A program made the position numbers and the translations under genes. The notes beneath the pieces are model-generated. The model was given only the letters and a program-made list of their open reading frames with translations, searched no databases and was not told the DNA's origin. A stretch of DNA of 64,000 nucleotides from Owenia fusiformis (taxonomy: Eukaryota > Annelida > Polychaeta > Sabellida > Oweniidae): contig CAIIXF020000004.1 in the NCBI GenBank assembly GCA_903813345.2, positions 29,949,986 to 30,013,985 of the forward strand, written 5' to 3'. This document shows, piece by piece, positions 1 to 12,029 of this stretch. The stretch's first letter is position 1. Each line of letters begins with the position of its first letter.

Positions 1-1300
1 CCACATGCATTTGTTGATAAACAGTAAGGTCACGCAAGTGCGCATGCGCAATGACACATTTACTGTACAGTACAGTTAGGTTACCGTGCCAAAGTTTCAC
101 ATGATTGTCGTTGTTATTACATTTCGGGAATTCGGAAAGATATGGGATAAATTCATTGCAGTAATTTTAAGGTACGTTATCCATCTATATTCAAGTTTAG
201 TCACTGTAGCTTTTTAATTTTTTAACTGAACAGTGAATGTGAACTCGCCATGTGTCATGAGCTTTCTAACCAGTACACCGTTTTTGACTTGCTGAAAAGC
301 CAGAGCCAAATTATTCTGTTACATCGAAAGGCAGTAAAATACCAGCATTTGTATACAAACAGGGCCTATGGATAATGTTTTATGCGTGTGTTTTTAGATC
401 TATTTTTATGTTCAACTACTTGCACAGTGTACTGCAATGTTTATAATATAATTAGGTTACATACAGCTATAAGACTACATACACGTATGCGTAATATTGT
501 GATCGATTACCCTGCACACACTTGGTGGCGTCCTTATAGGAGCTATCGGGCCTTCGAGGTTTTGAAAACATAACGCTAATTAGTGTTTGGCTGGCGTATG
601 AAGGTTATTACTTGTTTGCAGAGTGACGGGATAGTTGCTAAACATGAGAGGGTAGTATTTTGTTCAAATTTAACATTGAATATCTATCTTATTTTTTGTT
701 GTTCTCTCTTATATCATCTACAATTATAATGAAGCAGTTTGCATTATGTAATGTTACTTGAACTGTTACTTAGTATATGGACTGACCAAGAAATTGAGTT
801 CTTTTTCCCATTGAACTATAGTGGGTCTTTCCTTGCTGATTAATAGCTTGTTGCATTTATGACATCATCTAGACTTAATACCAATGTCAGATCTGCCTGG
901 ATTAGTTTTCTGAATATTACAGTTTATGTGACTCTTAGAACTTCTGGCAGGACACTTAACTCTAAATCAGTTTGTCTTGAATTGTTTTCTCATGGGCATT
1001 TCTTGTTGTTTTTGTTGCAGAATGAATTAATTGTTGGTTGTAGTCCTGCAAGAGATGGCATTGGATAATGCCTGTTAGTTTACAAATTTGGAGATCAGCA
1101 GTGGGGCTCTTCAACTCATATAGTATTTCAGCTTTCCATCCAGAGCAGAAATCACCAAATTATGTCTTTGATATCCAAATGTTTATTTTAACCCTCATAC
1201 TAATCTGTGTAGGGTTATATTGCTTATTGACAAATAATTACCCTGTTTTATTGAAATATTTAGTGTTTGCCACAATCTTTACAAGCCATGTTGCCAACAT
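1..1300 (+). other. Probable 5' untranslated region or upstream part of the LINE, no firm gene
   Basis: No host exon and no recognisable ORF1 (no zinc knuckle, no esterase motif) is visible here. Short open frames at 382-573 and 859-1068 have no family features. The strip is AT-rich and runs without a break in character into the LINE coding frame. It may be LINE 5' UTR, or partly host flank. Confidence 0.4.
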
Positions 1301-1370
1301 ATGCCTTTGTTCCATGATGCTATACGGTATATTCAAGAAATTGTTAGGGAAATACGAAATTTATCTTTAG
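1068..1370 (+). CDS. Hypothetical 100-residue hydrophobic frame overlapping the LINE ORF start
   Basis: An ATG-started frame of 100 codons with two hydrophobic stretches (about residues 38-55 and 63-88). It overlaps the first 70 bases of the LINE frame at 1301 in another reading frame. I do not recognise it. It could be a small upstream LINE product or chance. Only its position and hydrophobicity speak for it. Confidence 0.15.
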   Translation: MPVSLQIWRSAVGLFNSYSISAFHPEQKSPNYVFDIQMFILTLILICVGLYCLLTNNYPVLLKYLVFATIFTSHVANICLCSMMLYGIFKKLLGKYEIYL

Positions 1371-4300
1371 TTATTGCCAAAACTGCTGTAGTAGTTGCAA
1401 CTTTAAGTTTTGTTCCTGGAACAACATTGCTCTTTTTTAATCCTAGTATCATATGTCAACTGCTTCTTCTCATGTCAGGAGATGTTGAGAGCAATCCTGG
1501 TCCAATGGATAATTTAAAGATTTTATTTAGTAATGTTAATAGTATCAAGGCAGATTCATTTGCTAGGCTAGAGTATCTTAAAGAATATGCATCAAGAGAG
1601 AATTGTCACATAATATCACTTTGTGAAACAGGCAGTGTTACCACGGATGATCTAGAATCAAATATGTTTAATATAAGAGGTTTTGGCAAACCAAAGTATT
1701 CAACGAACGAGGGAAGAGGCCTTATTCTATGGGTTCATGATACTGTTCAGACTAACGTATGTGAGTTGGACATGTCTAAAGATCTAGCAAATTGCTGGAT
1801 ATCAATTAAGGCTGAACATAAGACTTTCAAGTATGGATTTTTTTATCGGTCACCATCCTTAACTGCGAATGAGACTAGACAATATTTATCAAAATTTAAG
1901 GAGAATATCTCCAATGTGTTAATGCAACCAAATGATGGGGTCATTATCAAAGGAGATTTCAATGCCAGAAACAATGCCTGGTATGATAGTGACATTAATA
2001 ATATGGCTGGTATTGAATTAAACAATGTTCTGACTGATCTTGGTCTTCAACAACTTATTTTTGAACCAACAAGGATTACTATGAATTCCAAATCTTGTAT
2101 TGACCTACTGATTACAGATTCTGAACATCTTCTATCAAGCTCAGTTGAACCTCCAATAGGAAATTCTGATCACTGTACACTTATTACTAAAATAAGAGTC
2201 AGCATTCCAAGAGAACCATCAATTAAAAAAAACGTGTGGTATTATGATGATGCCGATACCAACCTGCTAAATCTCAAAATTGCCGAAGTTGATTGGAATT
2301 TTGTCTTTGATTTTCAAGTTAACGATGCTGCTATTAGATTTGCAAATACCTTTCTCTCAATAGTCAAGGAAGTTGTTCCTAATAGAACAATTTCCTCACG
2401 GTTTGATGATCAGCCTTGGTTCACAAGCAAAATCAAAAAAGAAATATATAAAAGAAACAAATTTCATCATAAATTTAAAGCTTCGAATAATCCTGTGTTC
2501 AGAGAAAAATATGTTGTTCAAAATCAAAAAGTTAATCAATTAATCCAAGAAGCTAAAGCAGAACATGAATTTAATATTAGAAATAAAATAGATAATTTAT
2601 CTAAAGGTTCTGTGGACTATTGGTCACTGATTAAAGAACTTCTTGGTAAAAACCAAGTCTCATCCATACCTATTCTTTTTGACCCAACATCAAATTCATC
2701 AGCAGTCAATAGTTTTGATAAAGCAAATGTCCTCATGAAATATTTTGTCAATAAGAACATTGTGAACATCAATGACAACTATATTCCTTATTTTAGACCA
2801 AGAACTCAAAGTATCTTGCCTGACATGTCAACCTCATCTGAAGAAGTTCTAAATCTAATTAATGATATCGATATTACAAAAGCACATGGTCCTGATGAAA
2901 TATCAAACAAAATGCTCAAATTATGTGCACATTCTATCGCCGAACCACTTTCCTTACTTTTTAATAGAATATTTCAAGAAAACACTTTTCCTGATATTTG
3001 GAAGGAAGGTACAATTGTCCCAATTTTCAAAAAAGGAGATAGAGGACTAGCTTCTAATTACAGACCAGTGACCCTGCTTAGCTCAATCTCCAAAATCCTA
3101 GAATCAATAATCCACAAAAGACTTTTGACTCACCTTCTGCAGCAAAATCTTATTTATCGGCTTCAAAGTGGTTTTCTACCTAAACATAATACTGTCAACC
3201 AACTTATTAACATAGTGCATGATATTCATGAAAACATCGATGATAACAAAAATGTCAGATCAGTATTTTTAGATTTAACTTCTGCATTTGATTTAGTCCC
3301 ACACAAATTATTAATATCCAAACTTAAGGGTTATGGATGTAACCTGAACTTTGTCAAATTAATGACGTCATACTTAGAAAATAGGAGAGTTCGAGTCAAA
3401 GTAAACGGTACACTTTCAAAATGGTCTTCCAATAGTATGAATAATCAAAATGAGCCTAATATGCAGACCGATAATTTTGTCATCAATGCTGGTGTACCAC
3501 AGGGGTCTGTCCTTGGACCCCTGCTATTTCTAATATATATCAACGATCTGCCTAATGAGCTTGTTTCAAAATCGTTCATTTTTGCTGATGACACCTCAAT
3601 TTATTGTCCATACGAAAAAAATGAAGTGTTTTTCAATATTCACGAGCCAATCCAAAGTGATCTAGACAAGCTTGCTCTCTGGGCTGCCACCTGGAAGATG
3701 CAATTCAAAGCTCAAAAAAGTGCAGATATGATTTTTTCTAGAAGGAACATTTTATCTCATCCACCACCTTTGAGATTAGGTGCTGATTTTATTCCTAGCT
3801 GTGAGAATCACAAACATCTTGGCCTTAATTTTGACATTCACCTTAACTTTAATTATCACATTGACCAGATAATAAAAAGAGTTACTTCTCTTTTGAGACC
3901 GATGATAAAGCTGAGTAAAATTCTAAATAGTCAGCACTTAGAGATATTATATAATACTTACATTATGCCTCATTTTGACTATTGTGATGTCATTTACAAC
4001 AAGGCATCTAACATGAAATTACAAGCTCTTGAAAGACTTCACTACAGAGCAGCCTGCCTGGTTTCTGGGGCTATACATGGTTCCAATACTATCAAAGTTT
4101 TAAACTCTTTAAACTGGAAACAGCTAACAACCAGAAGAATTGAGCACTTAAACATGTTTACTTTTAAATGCAGGTATAACATTAATCCTCCATTTATTTG
4201 TGACTTACTTCGGAAATATGAACATATACCGGTCCGCCCCTTAAGACATCAAAGAGATTATGTTCTCCCAACTCGCCTTAGCTTCTCTTTTAAAAAAACT

Positions 4301-4798
4301 ACCATCTTCCAATCTATAACTTTATGGAATAATTTGCCATCAGATATTAGAATGGGTCAACCTATTTCTAGGTTTAAAAGATTAGTAAGAGAACACAAGA
4401 GCCCAGTCTCTTTAATTCCAACTTCTAAATTGAATGTGACCTTACCCAGACATATTGAAATACCTTTTAATAGACTCAGGTGTGGCCTTTTACTTAAAGC
4501 ACACCTTTATGCACATAACTTTAATGACATTAGTGACCCTTTGTGTAAATGTGGTGTTCCATTGACTACCTTGCATTTTCTTTTAAATTGCCCACTGCTC
4601 CATGATGAAAGAATCAACCTCATTGCAGGCCTTCATACTTACAATTTAGGAAACCTGTTTAACAGCTACAATTTGAATGATAAATTACAATTTTTACTTT
4701 TTGGAAAAGATGATTTAGATGCATCAACAAATGAAGAATTAATTCATATTGTTAGTTATTATATATACACGAGTTTCACTATCATATCACGTCTGTGA
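1301..4798 (+). CDS. LINE polyprotein: hydrophobic leader, 2A peptide, AP endonuclease, reverse transcriptase
   Basis: A 1,165-residue open frame. Residues 1-59 form a hydrophobic leader. Residues 60-68 read GDVESNPGP, the 2A ribosome-skipping motif, followed by Met69, so translation should release the leader and restart at Pro68. Residues 71-300 are an apurinic endonuclease (GDFN at 218-221, SDH at 289-291). The reverse transcriptase spans about 520-860, with YRPV at 587, the FLDLTSAFD block at 656-664, GVPQGSVLGP at 731-740 and the catalytic FADD at 761-764. A C-terminal Cys/His cluster (C1082, C1084, H1092, C1097) matches the tail seen in many invertebrate CR1/Rex1-like elements. The ATG at 1301 is the first in a frame open from 1238. 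All core motifs are present, so this copy is young. Clade placement is by motif only. Confidence 0.93.
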   Translation: MPLFHDAIRYIQEIVREIRNLSLVIAKTAVVVATLSFVPGTTLLFFNPSIICQLLLLMSGDVESNPGPMDNLKILFSNVNSIKADSFARLEYLKEYASRENCHIISLCETGSVTTDDLESNMFNIRGFGKPKYSTNEGRGLILWVHDTVQTNVCELDMSKDLANCWISIKAEHKTFKYGFFYRSPSLTANETRQYLSKFKENISNVLMQPNDGVIIKGDFNARNNAWYDSDINNMAGIELNNVLTDLGLQQLIFEPTRITMNSKSCIDLLITDSEHLLSSSVEPPIGNSDHCTLITKIRVSIPREPSIKKNVWYYDDADTNLLNLKIAEVDWNFVFDFQVNDAAIRFANTFLSIVKEVVPNRTISSRFDDQPWFTSKIKKEIYKRNKFHHKFKASNNPVFREKYVVQNQKVNQLIQEAKAEHEFNIRNKIDNLSKGSVDYWSLIKELLGKNQVSSIPILFDPTSNSSAVNSFDKANVLMKYFVNKNIVNINDNYIPYFRPRTQSILPDMSTSSEEVLNLINDIDITKAHGPDEISNKMLKLCAHSIAEPLSLLFNRIFQENTFPDIWKEGTIVPIFKKGDRGLASNYRPVTLLSSISKILESIIHKRLLTHLLQQNLIYRLQSGFLPKHNTVNQLINIVHDIHENIDDNKNVRSVFLDLTSAFDLVPHKLLISKLKGYGCNLNFVKLMTSYLENRRVRVKVNGTLSKWSSNSMNNQNEPNMQTDNFVINAGVPQGSVLGPLLFLIYINDLPNELVSKSFIFADDTSIYCPYEKNEVFFNIHEPIQSDLDKLALWAATWKMQFKAQKSADMIFSRRNILSHPPPLRLGADFIPSCENHKHLGLNFDIHLNFNYHIDQIIKRVTSLLRPMIKLSKILNSQHLEILYNTYIMPHFDYCDVIYNKASNMKLQALERLHYRAACLVSGAIHGSNTIKVLNSLNWKQLTTRRIEHLNMFTFKCRYNINPPFICDLLRKYEHIPVRPLRHQRDYVLPTRLSFSFKKTTIFQSITLWNNLPSDIRMGQPISRFKRLVREHKSPVSLIPTSKLNVTLPRHIEIPFNRLRCGLLLKAHLYAHNFNDISDPLCKCGVPLTTLHFLLNCPLLHDERINLIAGLHTYNLGNLFNSYNLNDKLQFLLFGKDDLDASTNEELIHIVSYYIYTSFTIISRL
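1478..1504 (+). other. 2A translational skipping motif (GDVESNPGP)
   Basis: The nine codons fit the DxExNPGP consensus exactly and are preceded by a leucine-rich stretch, as in active 2A peptides. The family is known from picornaviruses and from several animal non-LTR retrotransposons. The next codon is Met, the start of the endonuclease domain. Confidence 0.93.
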
Positions 4799-5044
4799 CA
4801 ACAGGTTCCGTTTCTTCATTTTTCTGCTCTTTCCTTTTTGTCATCATCCCCGCCCATGGGATTTCCTTGATTCAGTGATTTGGAATTAAGAATATATGTA
4901 AACCTTTTGTATTTTACATTATATCTATTATTTCATTTATGTTATATTATTTAATTGCCGCTAATGTTGCAAAACTTTGGCAATCAGCTAACTTTGTACA
5001 TCTATGTTATTATTTGAAATAAATCGATAACATGAAAAAAAAAA
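4799..5044 (+). other. LINE 3' untranslated region and A tail
   Basis: The stop codon is followed by about 235 AT-rich bases, the signal AATAAA at 5018-5023 and an A10 tail ending at 5044. The next base begins the minisatellite in mid-unit. Confidence 0.85.
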
Positions 5045-8000
5045 CCTTCCTCTTGCTCATGTCTTAGAATTAAGCGCAGGTATGATATAATACGTACATT
5101 AAATTGGATACCTTCCTCTTGCTCATGTCTTAGAATTAAGCGCAGGTATGGTATAATACATACATTGAATTGGATACCTTCCTCTTGCTCATGTCTTAGA
5201 ATTAAGCGCAGGTATGATATAATACATACATTAAATTGGATATCTTCCTCTTGCTCATGTCTTAGAATTAAGCGCAGGTATGATATAATACATACATTAA
5301 ATTGGATACCTTCCTCTTGCTCATGTCTTAGAATTAAGCGCAGGTATGATATAATACATACATTAAATTGGATACCTTCCTCTTGCTCATGTCTTAGAAT
5401 TAAGCGCAGGTATGGTATAATACATACATTAAATTGGATACCTTCCTCTTGCTCATGTCTTAGAATTAAGCGCAGGTATGGTATAATACATACATTAAAT
5501 TGGATACCTTCCTCTTGCTCATGTCTTAGAATTAAGCGCAGGTATGATATAATACATACATTAAATTGGATACCTTCCTCTTGCTCATGTCTTAGAATTA
5601 AGCGCAGGTATGGTATAATACATACATTAAATTGGATACCTTCCTCTTGCTCATGTCTTAGAATTAAGCGCAGGTATGGTATAATACATACATTAAATTG
5701 GATACCTTCCTCTTGCTCATGTCTTAGAATTAAGCGCAGGTATGATATAATACATACATTAAATTGGATACCTTCCTCTTGCTCATGTCTTAGAATTAAG
5801 CGCAGGTATGGTATAATACATACATTAAATTGGATACCTTCCTCTTGCTCATGTCTTAGAATTAAGCGCAGGTATGATATAATACGTACATTAAATTGGA
5901 TACCTTCCTCTTGCTCATGTCTTAGAATTAAGCGCAGGTATGATATAATACATACATTAAATTGGATACCTTCCTCTTGCTCATGTCTTAGAATTAAGCG
6001 CAGGTATGATATAATACATACATTAAATTGGATATCTTCCTCTTGCTCATGTCTTAGAATTAAGCGCAGGTATGATATAATACATACATTAAATTGGATA
6101 CCTTCCTCTTGCTCATGTCTTAGAATAAAGCGCAGGTATGATATAATACAAACATTAAATTGGATACCTTCCTCTTGCTCATGTCTTAGAATTAAGCGCA
6201 GGTATGGTATAATACATACATTAAATTGGATACCTTCCTCTTGCTCATGTCTTAGAATTAAGCGCAGGTATGATATAATACGTACATTAAATTGGATACC
6301 TTCCTCTTGCTCATGTCTTAGAATTAAGCGCAGGTATGATATAATACATACATTAAATTGGATACCTTCCTCTTGCTCATGTCTAAGAATTAAGCGCAGG
6401 TATGATATAATACATACATTAAATTGGATACCTTCCTCTTGCTCATGTCTTAGAACTAAGCGCAGGTATGATATAATACATACATTAAATTGGATACCTT
6501 CCTCTTGCTCATGTCTTAGAATTAAGCGCAGGTATGATATAATACATACATTAAATTGGATACCTTCCTCTTGCTCATGTCTTAGAATTAAGCGCAGGTA
6601 TGGTATAATACATACATTAAATTGGATACCTTCCTCTTGCTCATGTCTTAGAATTAAGCGCTGGTATGATATAATACATACATTAAATTGGATATCTTCC
6701 TCTTGCTCATGTCTTAGAATTAAGCGCAGGTATGATATAATACATACATTAAATTGGATACCTTCCTCTTGCTCATGTCTTAGAATTAAGCGCAGGTATG
6801 ATATAATACATACATTAAATTGGATACCTTCCTCTTGCTCATGTCTTAGAATTAAGCGCAGGTATGATATTATACATACATTGAATTGGATACCTTCCTC
6901 TTGCTCATGTCTTAGAATTAAGCGCAGGTATGATATAAAACATACATTAAATTGGATACCTTCCTCTTGCTCATGTCTTAGAATTAAGCGCAGGTAAGAC
7001 ATAAAACATACATTAAATTGGATACCTTCCTCTTGCTCATGTCTTAGAATTAAGCGCAGGTATGATATAATACATACATTAAATTGGATACCTTCCTCTT
7101 GCTCATGTCTTAGAATTAAGTGCAGGTATGGTATAATACATACATTAAATTGGATACCTTCCTCTTGCTCATGTCTTAGAATTAAGCGCAGGTATGATAT
7201 AATACATACATTAAATTGGATACCTTCCTCTTGCTCATGTCTTAGAATTAAGTGCAGGTATGATATAATACATACATTAAATTGGATACCTTCCTCTTGC
7301 TCATGTCTTAGAATTAAGCGCAGGTATGATATAATACATACATTAAATGGGATACCTTCCTCTTGCTTATGTCTTAGAATTAAGCGCAGGTATGATATAA
7401 TACATACATTGAATTGGATACCTTCCTCTTGCTCATGTCTTAGAATTAAGCGCAGGTATGATATAATACATACATTAAATTGGATACCTTCCTCTTGCTC
7501 ATGTCTTAGAATTAAGCGCAGGTATGGTATAATACATATATTAAATTGGATACCTTCCTCTTGCTCATGTCTTAGAACTAAGCGCAGGTATGATATAATA
7601 CATACATTAAATGTGATACCTTCCTCTTGCTCATGTCTAAGAATTAAGCGCAGGTATGGTATAATACATACATTAAATTGGATACCTTCCTCTTGCTCAT
7701 GTCTTAGAACTAAGCGCAGGTATGATATAATACATACATTAAATTGGATACCTTCCTCTTGCTCATGTCTTAGAATTAAGCGCAGGTATGATATAATACT
7801 TACATTAAATTGGATACCTTCCTCTTGCTCATGTCTTAGAATTAAGCGCAGGTATGATATAATACATACATTAAATGGGATACCTTCCTTTTGCTCATAT
7901 CTAAGAATTACGCGCAGGTATGATATAATACATACATTAAATTGGATACCTTCCTCTTGCTCATGTCATAGAATTAAGCGCAGGTATGGTATAATACATA

Positions 8001-11000
8001 CATTAAATTGGATACCTTCCTCTTGCTCATGTCTTAGAATTAAGTGCAGGTATGATATAAAACATACATTAAATTGGATACCTTCCTCTTGCTCATGTCT
8101 TAGAATTAAGCGCAGGTATGATATAATACATACATTAAATTGGATACCTTCCTCTTGCTCATGACTTAGAATTAAGCGCAGGTATGGTATCAAACATACA
8201 TTAAATTGGATACCTTCCTCTTGCTCATGTCTTAGAATTAAGCGCAGGTATGATATAAAACATACATTAAATTGGATACCTTCCTCTTGCTCATGTCTTA
8301 GAATTAAGCGCAGGTATGGTCTAATACATACATTAAATTGGATACCTTCCTCTTGCTCATGTCTTAGAATTAAGCGCAGGTATGGTATAATACATACATT
8401 AAATTGGATACCTTCCTCTTGCTCATGTCTTAGAATTAAGCGCAGGTATGATATAAAACATACATTGAATTGGATACCTTCCTCTTGCTCATGTCTTAGA
8501 ATTAAGCGCAGGTATGGTATAATACATACATTAAATTGGATACCTTCCTCTTGCTCATGTCTTAGAATTAAGCGCAGGTATGATATAAAACATACATTGA
8601 ATTGGATACCTTCCTCTTGCTCATGTCTTAGAATTAAGCGCAGGTATGGTATAATACATACATTAAATTGGATACCTTCCTCTTGCTCATGTCTTAGAAT
8701 TAAGCGCAGGTATGGTATAATACATACATTAAATTGGATACCTTCCTCTTGCTCATGTCTTAGAATTAAGCGCAGGTATGATATAATACATACATTAAAT
8801 TGGATACCTTCCTCTTGCTCATGTCTTAGAATTAAGTGCAGGTATGATAAATAATACATTAAATTGGATACCTTCCTCTTGCTCATGTCTTAGAATTAAG
8901 CGCAGGTATGATATAATATGTACATTAAATTGGATACCTTCCTCTTGCTCATGTCTTAGAATTAAGCGCAGGTATGATATAATACATACATTAAATTGGA
9001 TACCTTCCTCTTGCTCATGTCTTAGAATTAAGCGCAGGTATGGTATAATACATACATTAAATTGGATACCTTCCTCTTGCTCATGTCTTAGAATTAAGCG
9101 CAGGTATGGTATAAAACATACATTAAATGGGATACCTTCCTCTTGCTCATGTCTTAGAATTAAGCGCAGGTATGATATAATACATACATTAAATTGGATA
9201 CCTTCCTCTTGCTCATGTCTTAGAATTAAGCGCAGGTATGATATAATACATACATTAAATTGGATACCTTCCTCTTGCTCATGTCTTAGAATTTAGCGCA
9301 GGTATGTTATAATACATACATTAAATTGGATACCTTCCTCTTGCTCATGTCTTAGAATTAAGCGCAGGTATGATATAATACATACATTAAATTGGATACC
9401 TTCCTCTTGCTCATGTCTTAGAATTAAGCGCAGGTATTATATAAAACATACATTAAATTGGATACCTTCCTCTTGCTCATGTCTTAGAATTAAGCGCAGG
9501 TATGATATAATACATACATTAAATTGGATACCTTCCTCTTGCTCATGTCTTAGAATTAAGCGCAGGTATGATATAATACGTACATTTAATTGGATACCTT
9601 CCTCTTGCTCATGTCTTAGAATTAAGCGCAGGTATGATATAATACATACATTGAATTGGATACCTTCCTCTTGCTCATGTCTTAGAATTAAGCGCAGGTA
9701 TGGTATAATACATACATTAAATTGGATACCTTCCTCTTGCTCATGACTTAGAATTAAGCGCAGGTAAGGTATAATACATACATAAAATTGGATACCTTCC
9801 TCTTGCTCATGTCTTAGAATTAAGCGCAGGTATAGTATAATACATACATTAAATTGGATACCTTCCTCTTGCTCATGTCTTAGAATTAAGCGCAGGTATG
9901 ATATAATACATACATTTAATTGGATACCTTCCTCTTGCTCATGTCTTAGAATTAAGCGCAGGTATGATATAAAACATACATTAAATTGGATACCTTCCTC
10001 TTTCTCATGTCTTAGAATTAAGCGCAGGTATGATATAGAACATACATTAAATTGGATACCTTCCTCTTGCTCATGTCTTAGAATTAAGCGCAGGTATGAT
10101 ATAATACATACATTAAATGGGATACCTTCCTCTTGCTCATGTCTTAGAATTAAGCGCAGGTATGATATAATACATACATTAAATTGGATACCTTCCTCTT
10201 GCTCATGTCTTAGAATTAAGCGCAGGTAGGATATAATACATACATTAAATGGGATACCTTCCTCTTGCTTATGTTTTAGAATTAAGCGCAGGTATGATAT
10301 AAAACATACATTAAATTGGATACCTTCCTCTTGCTCATTTCTTAGAATTAAGCGCAGGTATGATATAATACATACATTGAATTGGATACCTTCCTCTTGC
10401 TCATGTCTTAGAATTAAGCGCAGGTATGATATAATACATACATTAAATTGGATACCTTCCTCTTGCTCATGTCTTAGAATTAAGCGCAGGTATGATATAA
10501 TACATACATTAAATTGGATACCTTTCTCTTGCTCATGTCTTAGAATTAAGCGCAGGTATGGTATAATACATACATTGAATTGGATACCTTCCTCCCGTTC
10601 ATGTCTTAGAATTAAGCGCAGGTAGGATATAAAACATACATTAAATTGGATACCTTCCTCTTGCTCATGTCTTAGAATTAAGCGCAGGTATGATATAATA
10701 CATACATTAAATTGGATACCTTCCTCTTGCTCATGTCTTAGAATTAAGCGCAGGTATGATATAATACATACATTAAATTGGATACCTTCCTCTTGCTCAT
10801 GTCTTAGAATTAAGCGCAGGTATGATATAAAACATACATTAAATGGGATACCTTCCTCTTCCTCATGTTTTAGAATTAAGCGCAGGTATGATATAATACA
10901 TACATTAAATGGGATACCTTCCTCTTGCTCATGTCTTAGAATTAAGCGCAGGTATGGTATAATACATACATTAAATGGGATACCTTCCTCTTGCTCATGT

Positions 11001-11924
11001 CTTAGAATTAAGCGCAGGTATGATATAATACATACATTAAATTGGATACCTTCCTCTTGCTCATGTCTTAGAATTAAGCGCAGGTATGGTATAATACATA
11101 CATTAAATGGGATACCTTCCTCTTGCTCATGTCTTAGAATTAAGCGCAGGTATGATATAATACATACATTAAATTGGATACCTTCCTCTTGCTCATGTCT
11201 TAGAATTAAGCGCAGGTATGATATAATACATACATTAAATTGGATACCTTCCTCTTGCTCATGTCTTAGAATTAAGCGCAGGTAGGATATAATACATACA
11301 TTAAATGGGATACCTTCCTCTTGCTTATGTTTTAGAATTAAGCGCAGGTATGATATAAAACATACATTAAATTGGATACCTTCCTCTTGCTCATGTCTTA
11401 GAATTAAGCGCAGGTATGATATAATACATACATTGAATTGGATACCTTCCTCTTGCTCATATCTTAGAATTAAGCGCAGGTATGGTATAATACATAAATT
11501 AAATTGGATACCTTCCTCTTGCTCATGTCTTAGAATTAAGCGCAGGTATGGTATAATACATACATTAAATTGGATACCTTCCTCTTGCTCATGTCTTAGA
11601 ATTAAGCGCAGGTATGATATAATACATACATTAAATTGGATACCTTCCTCTTGCTCATGTCTTAGAATTAAGCGCAGATATGATATAATACATACATTAA
11701 ATTGGATACCTTCCTCTTGCTCATGTCTTAGAATTAAGCGCAGGTATGGTATAATACATACATTAAATTGGATACCTTCCTCTTGCTCATGTCTTAGAAT
11801 TAAGCGCAGGTATGATATAATACATACATTGAATTGGATACCTTCCTCTTGCTCATGTCTTAGAATTAAGCGCAGGTATGATATAATACATACATTAAAT
11901 TGGATACCTTCCTCTTGCTCATGT
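5045..11924. repeat. 66-bp minisatellite, about 104 copies
   Basis: Head-to-tail units of 66 bp with a few percent divergence. The unit holds a pyrimidine-rich stretch, the core gaattaagcgcaggtatgat and an AT-rich spacer. The commonest variants are gatat/ggtat, ataatac/ataaaac and attgg/atggg. Because 66 is a multiple of three, very long reading frames run through the array on both strands (22-residue repeats such as LNWIPSSCSCLRIKRRYDII on +). Substitutions hit amino-acid-changing sites as readily as silent ones, so I treat these as non-coding. Every unit carries a donor-like GCAG/GTATGA. The left end is broken by the LINE; the right end stops in mid-unit at 11924. Confidence 0.97.
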
Positions 11925-12029
11925 AGAGGAATAAATACAAATGACATTCAATGTATGCATTAATAAATATAGAAAACAAGAAAACCTTACTAAGCTCTAT
12001 CTTTGGCAGTTCCTCAATTTTGTCAAAGT
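11925..12029. other. Short unassigned spacer
   Basis: About 105 bases of AT-rich sequence between the 66-bp array and the next repeat. No gene or motif recognised. Confidence 0.5.

Larger units (their letters stand above)
1..5044 (+). mobile_element. Non-LTR retrotransposon (LINE), CR1/jockey-like group, 3' end complete, 5' end not delimited
   Basis: The element ends at the right with a polyadenylation signal AATAAA (5018-5023) and a ten-base A tail (5035-5044) that abuts the 66-bp minisatellite in mid-unit. It holds one long open frame with apurinic endonuclease and reverse transcriptase domains and no visible break. I cannot place the 5' end: no target-site duplication of the array sequence is seen before position 1300, so the element may begin left of the window. 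The junction inside a minisatellite unit suggests it inserted into the array, in which case the array should resume to the left. Confidence 0.85.

Noticed and set aside
5002-11947. Very long reading frames on both strands (up to 836 codons) in the 66-bp array
   Set aside because: They exist because the unit is a multiple of three and lacks stops in those frames. Changes are not biased to silent sites, different strands are equally open, and there is no start or promoter context.
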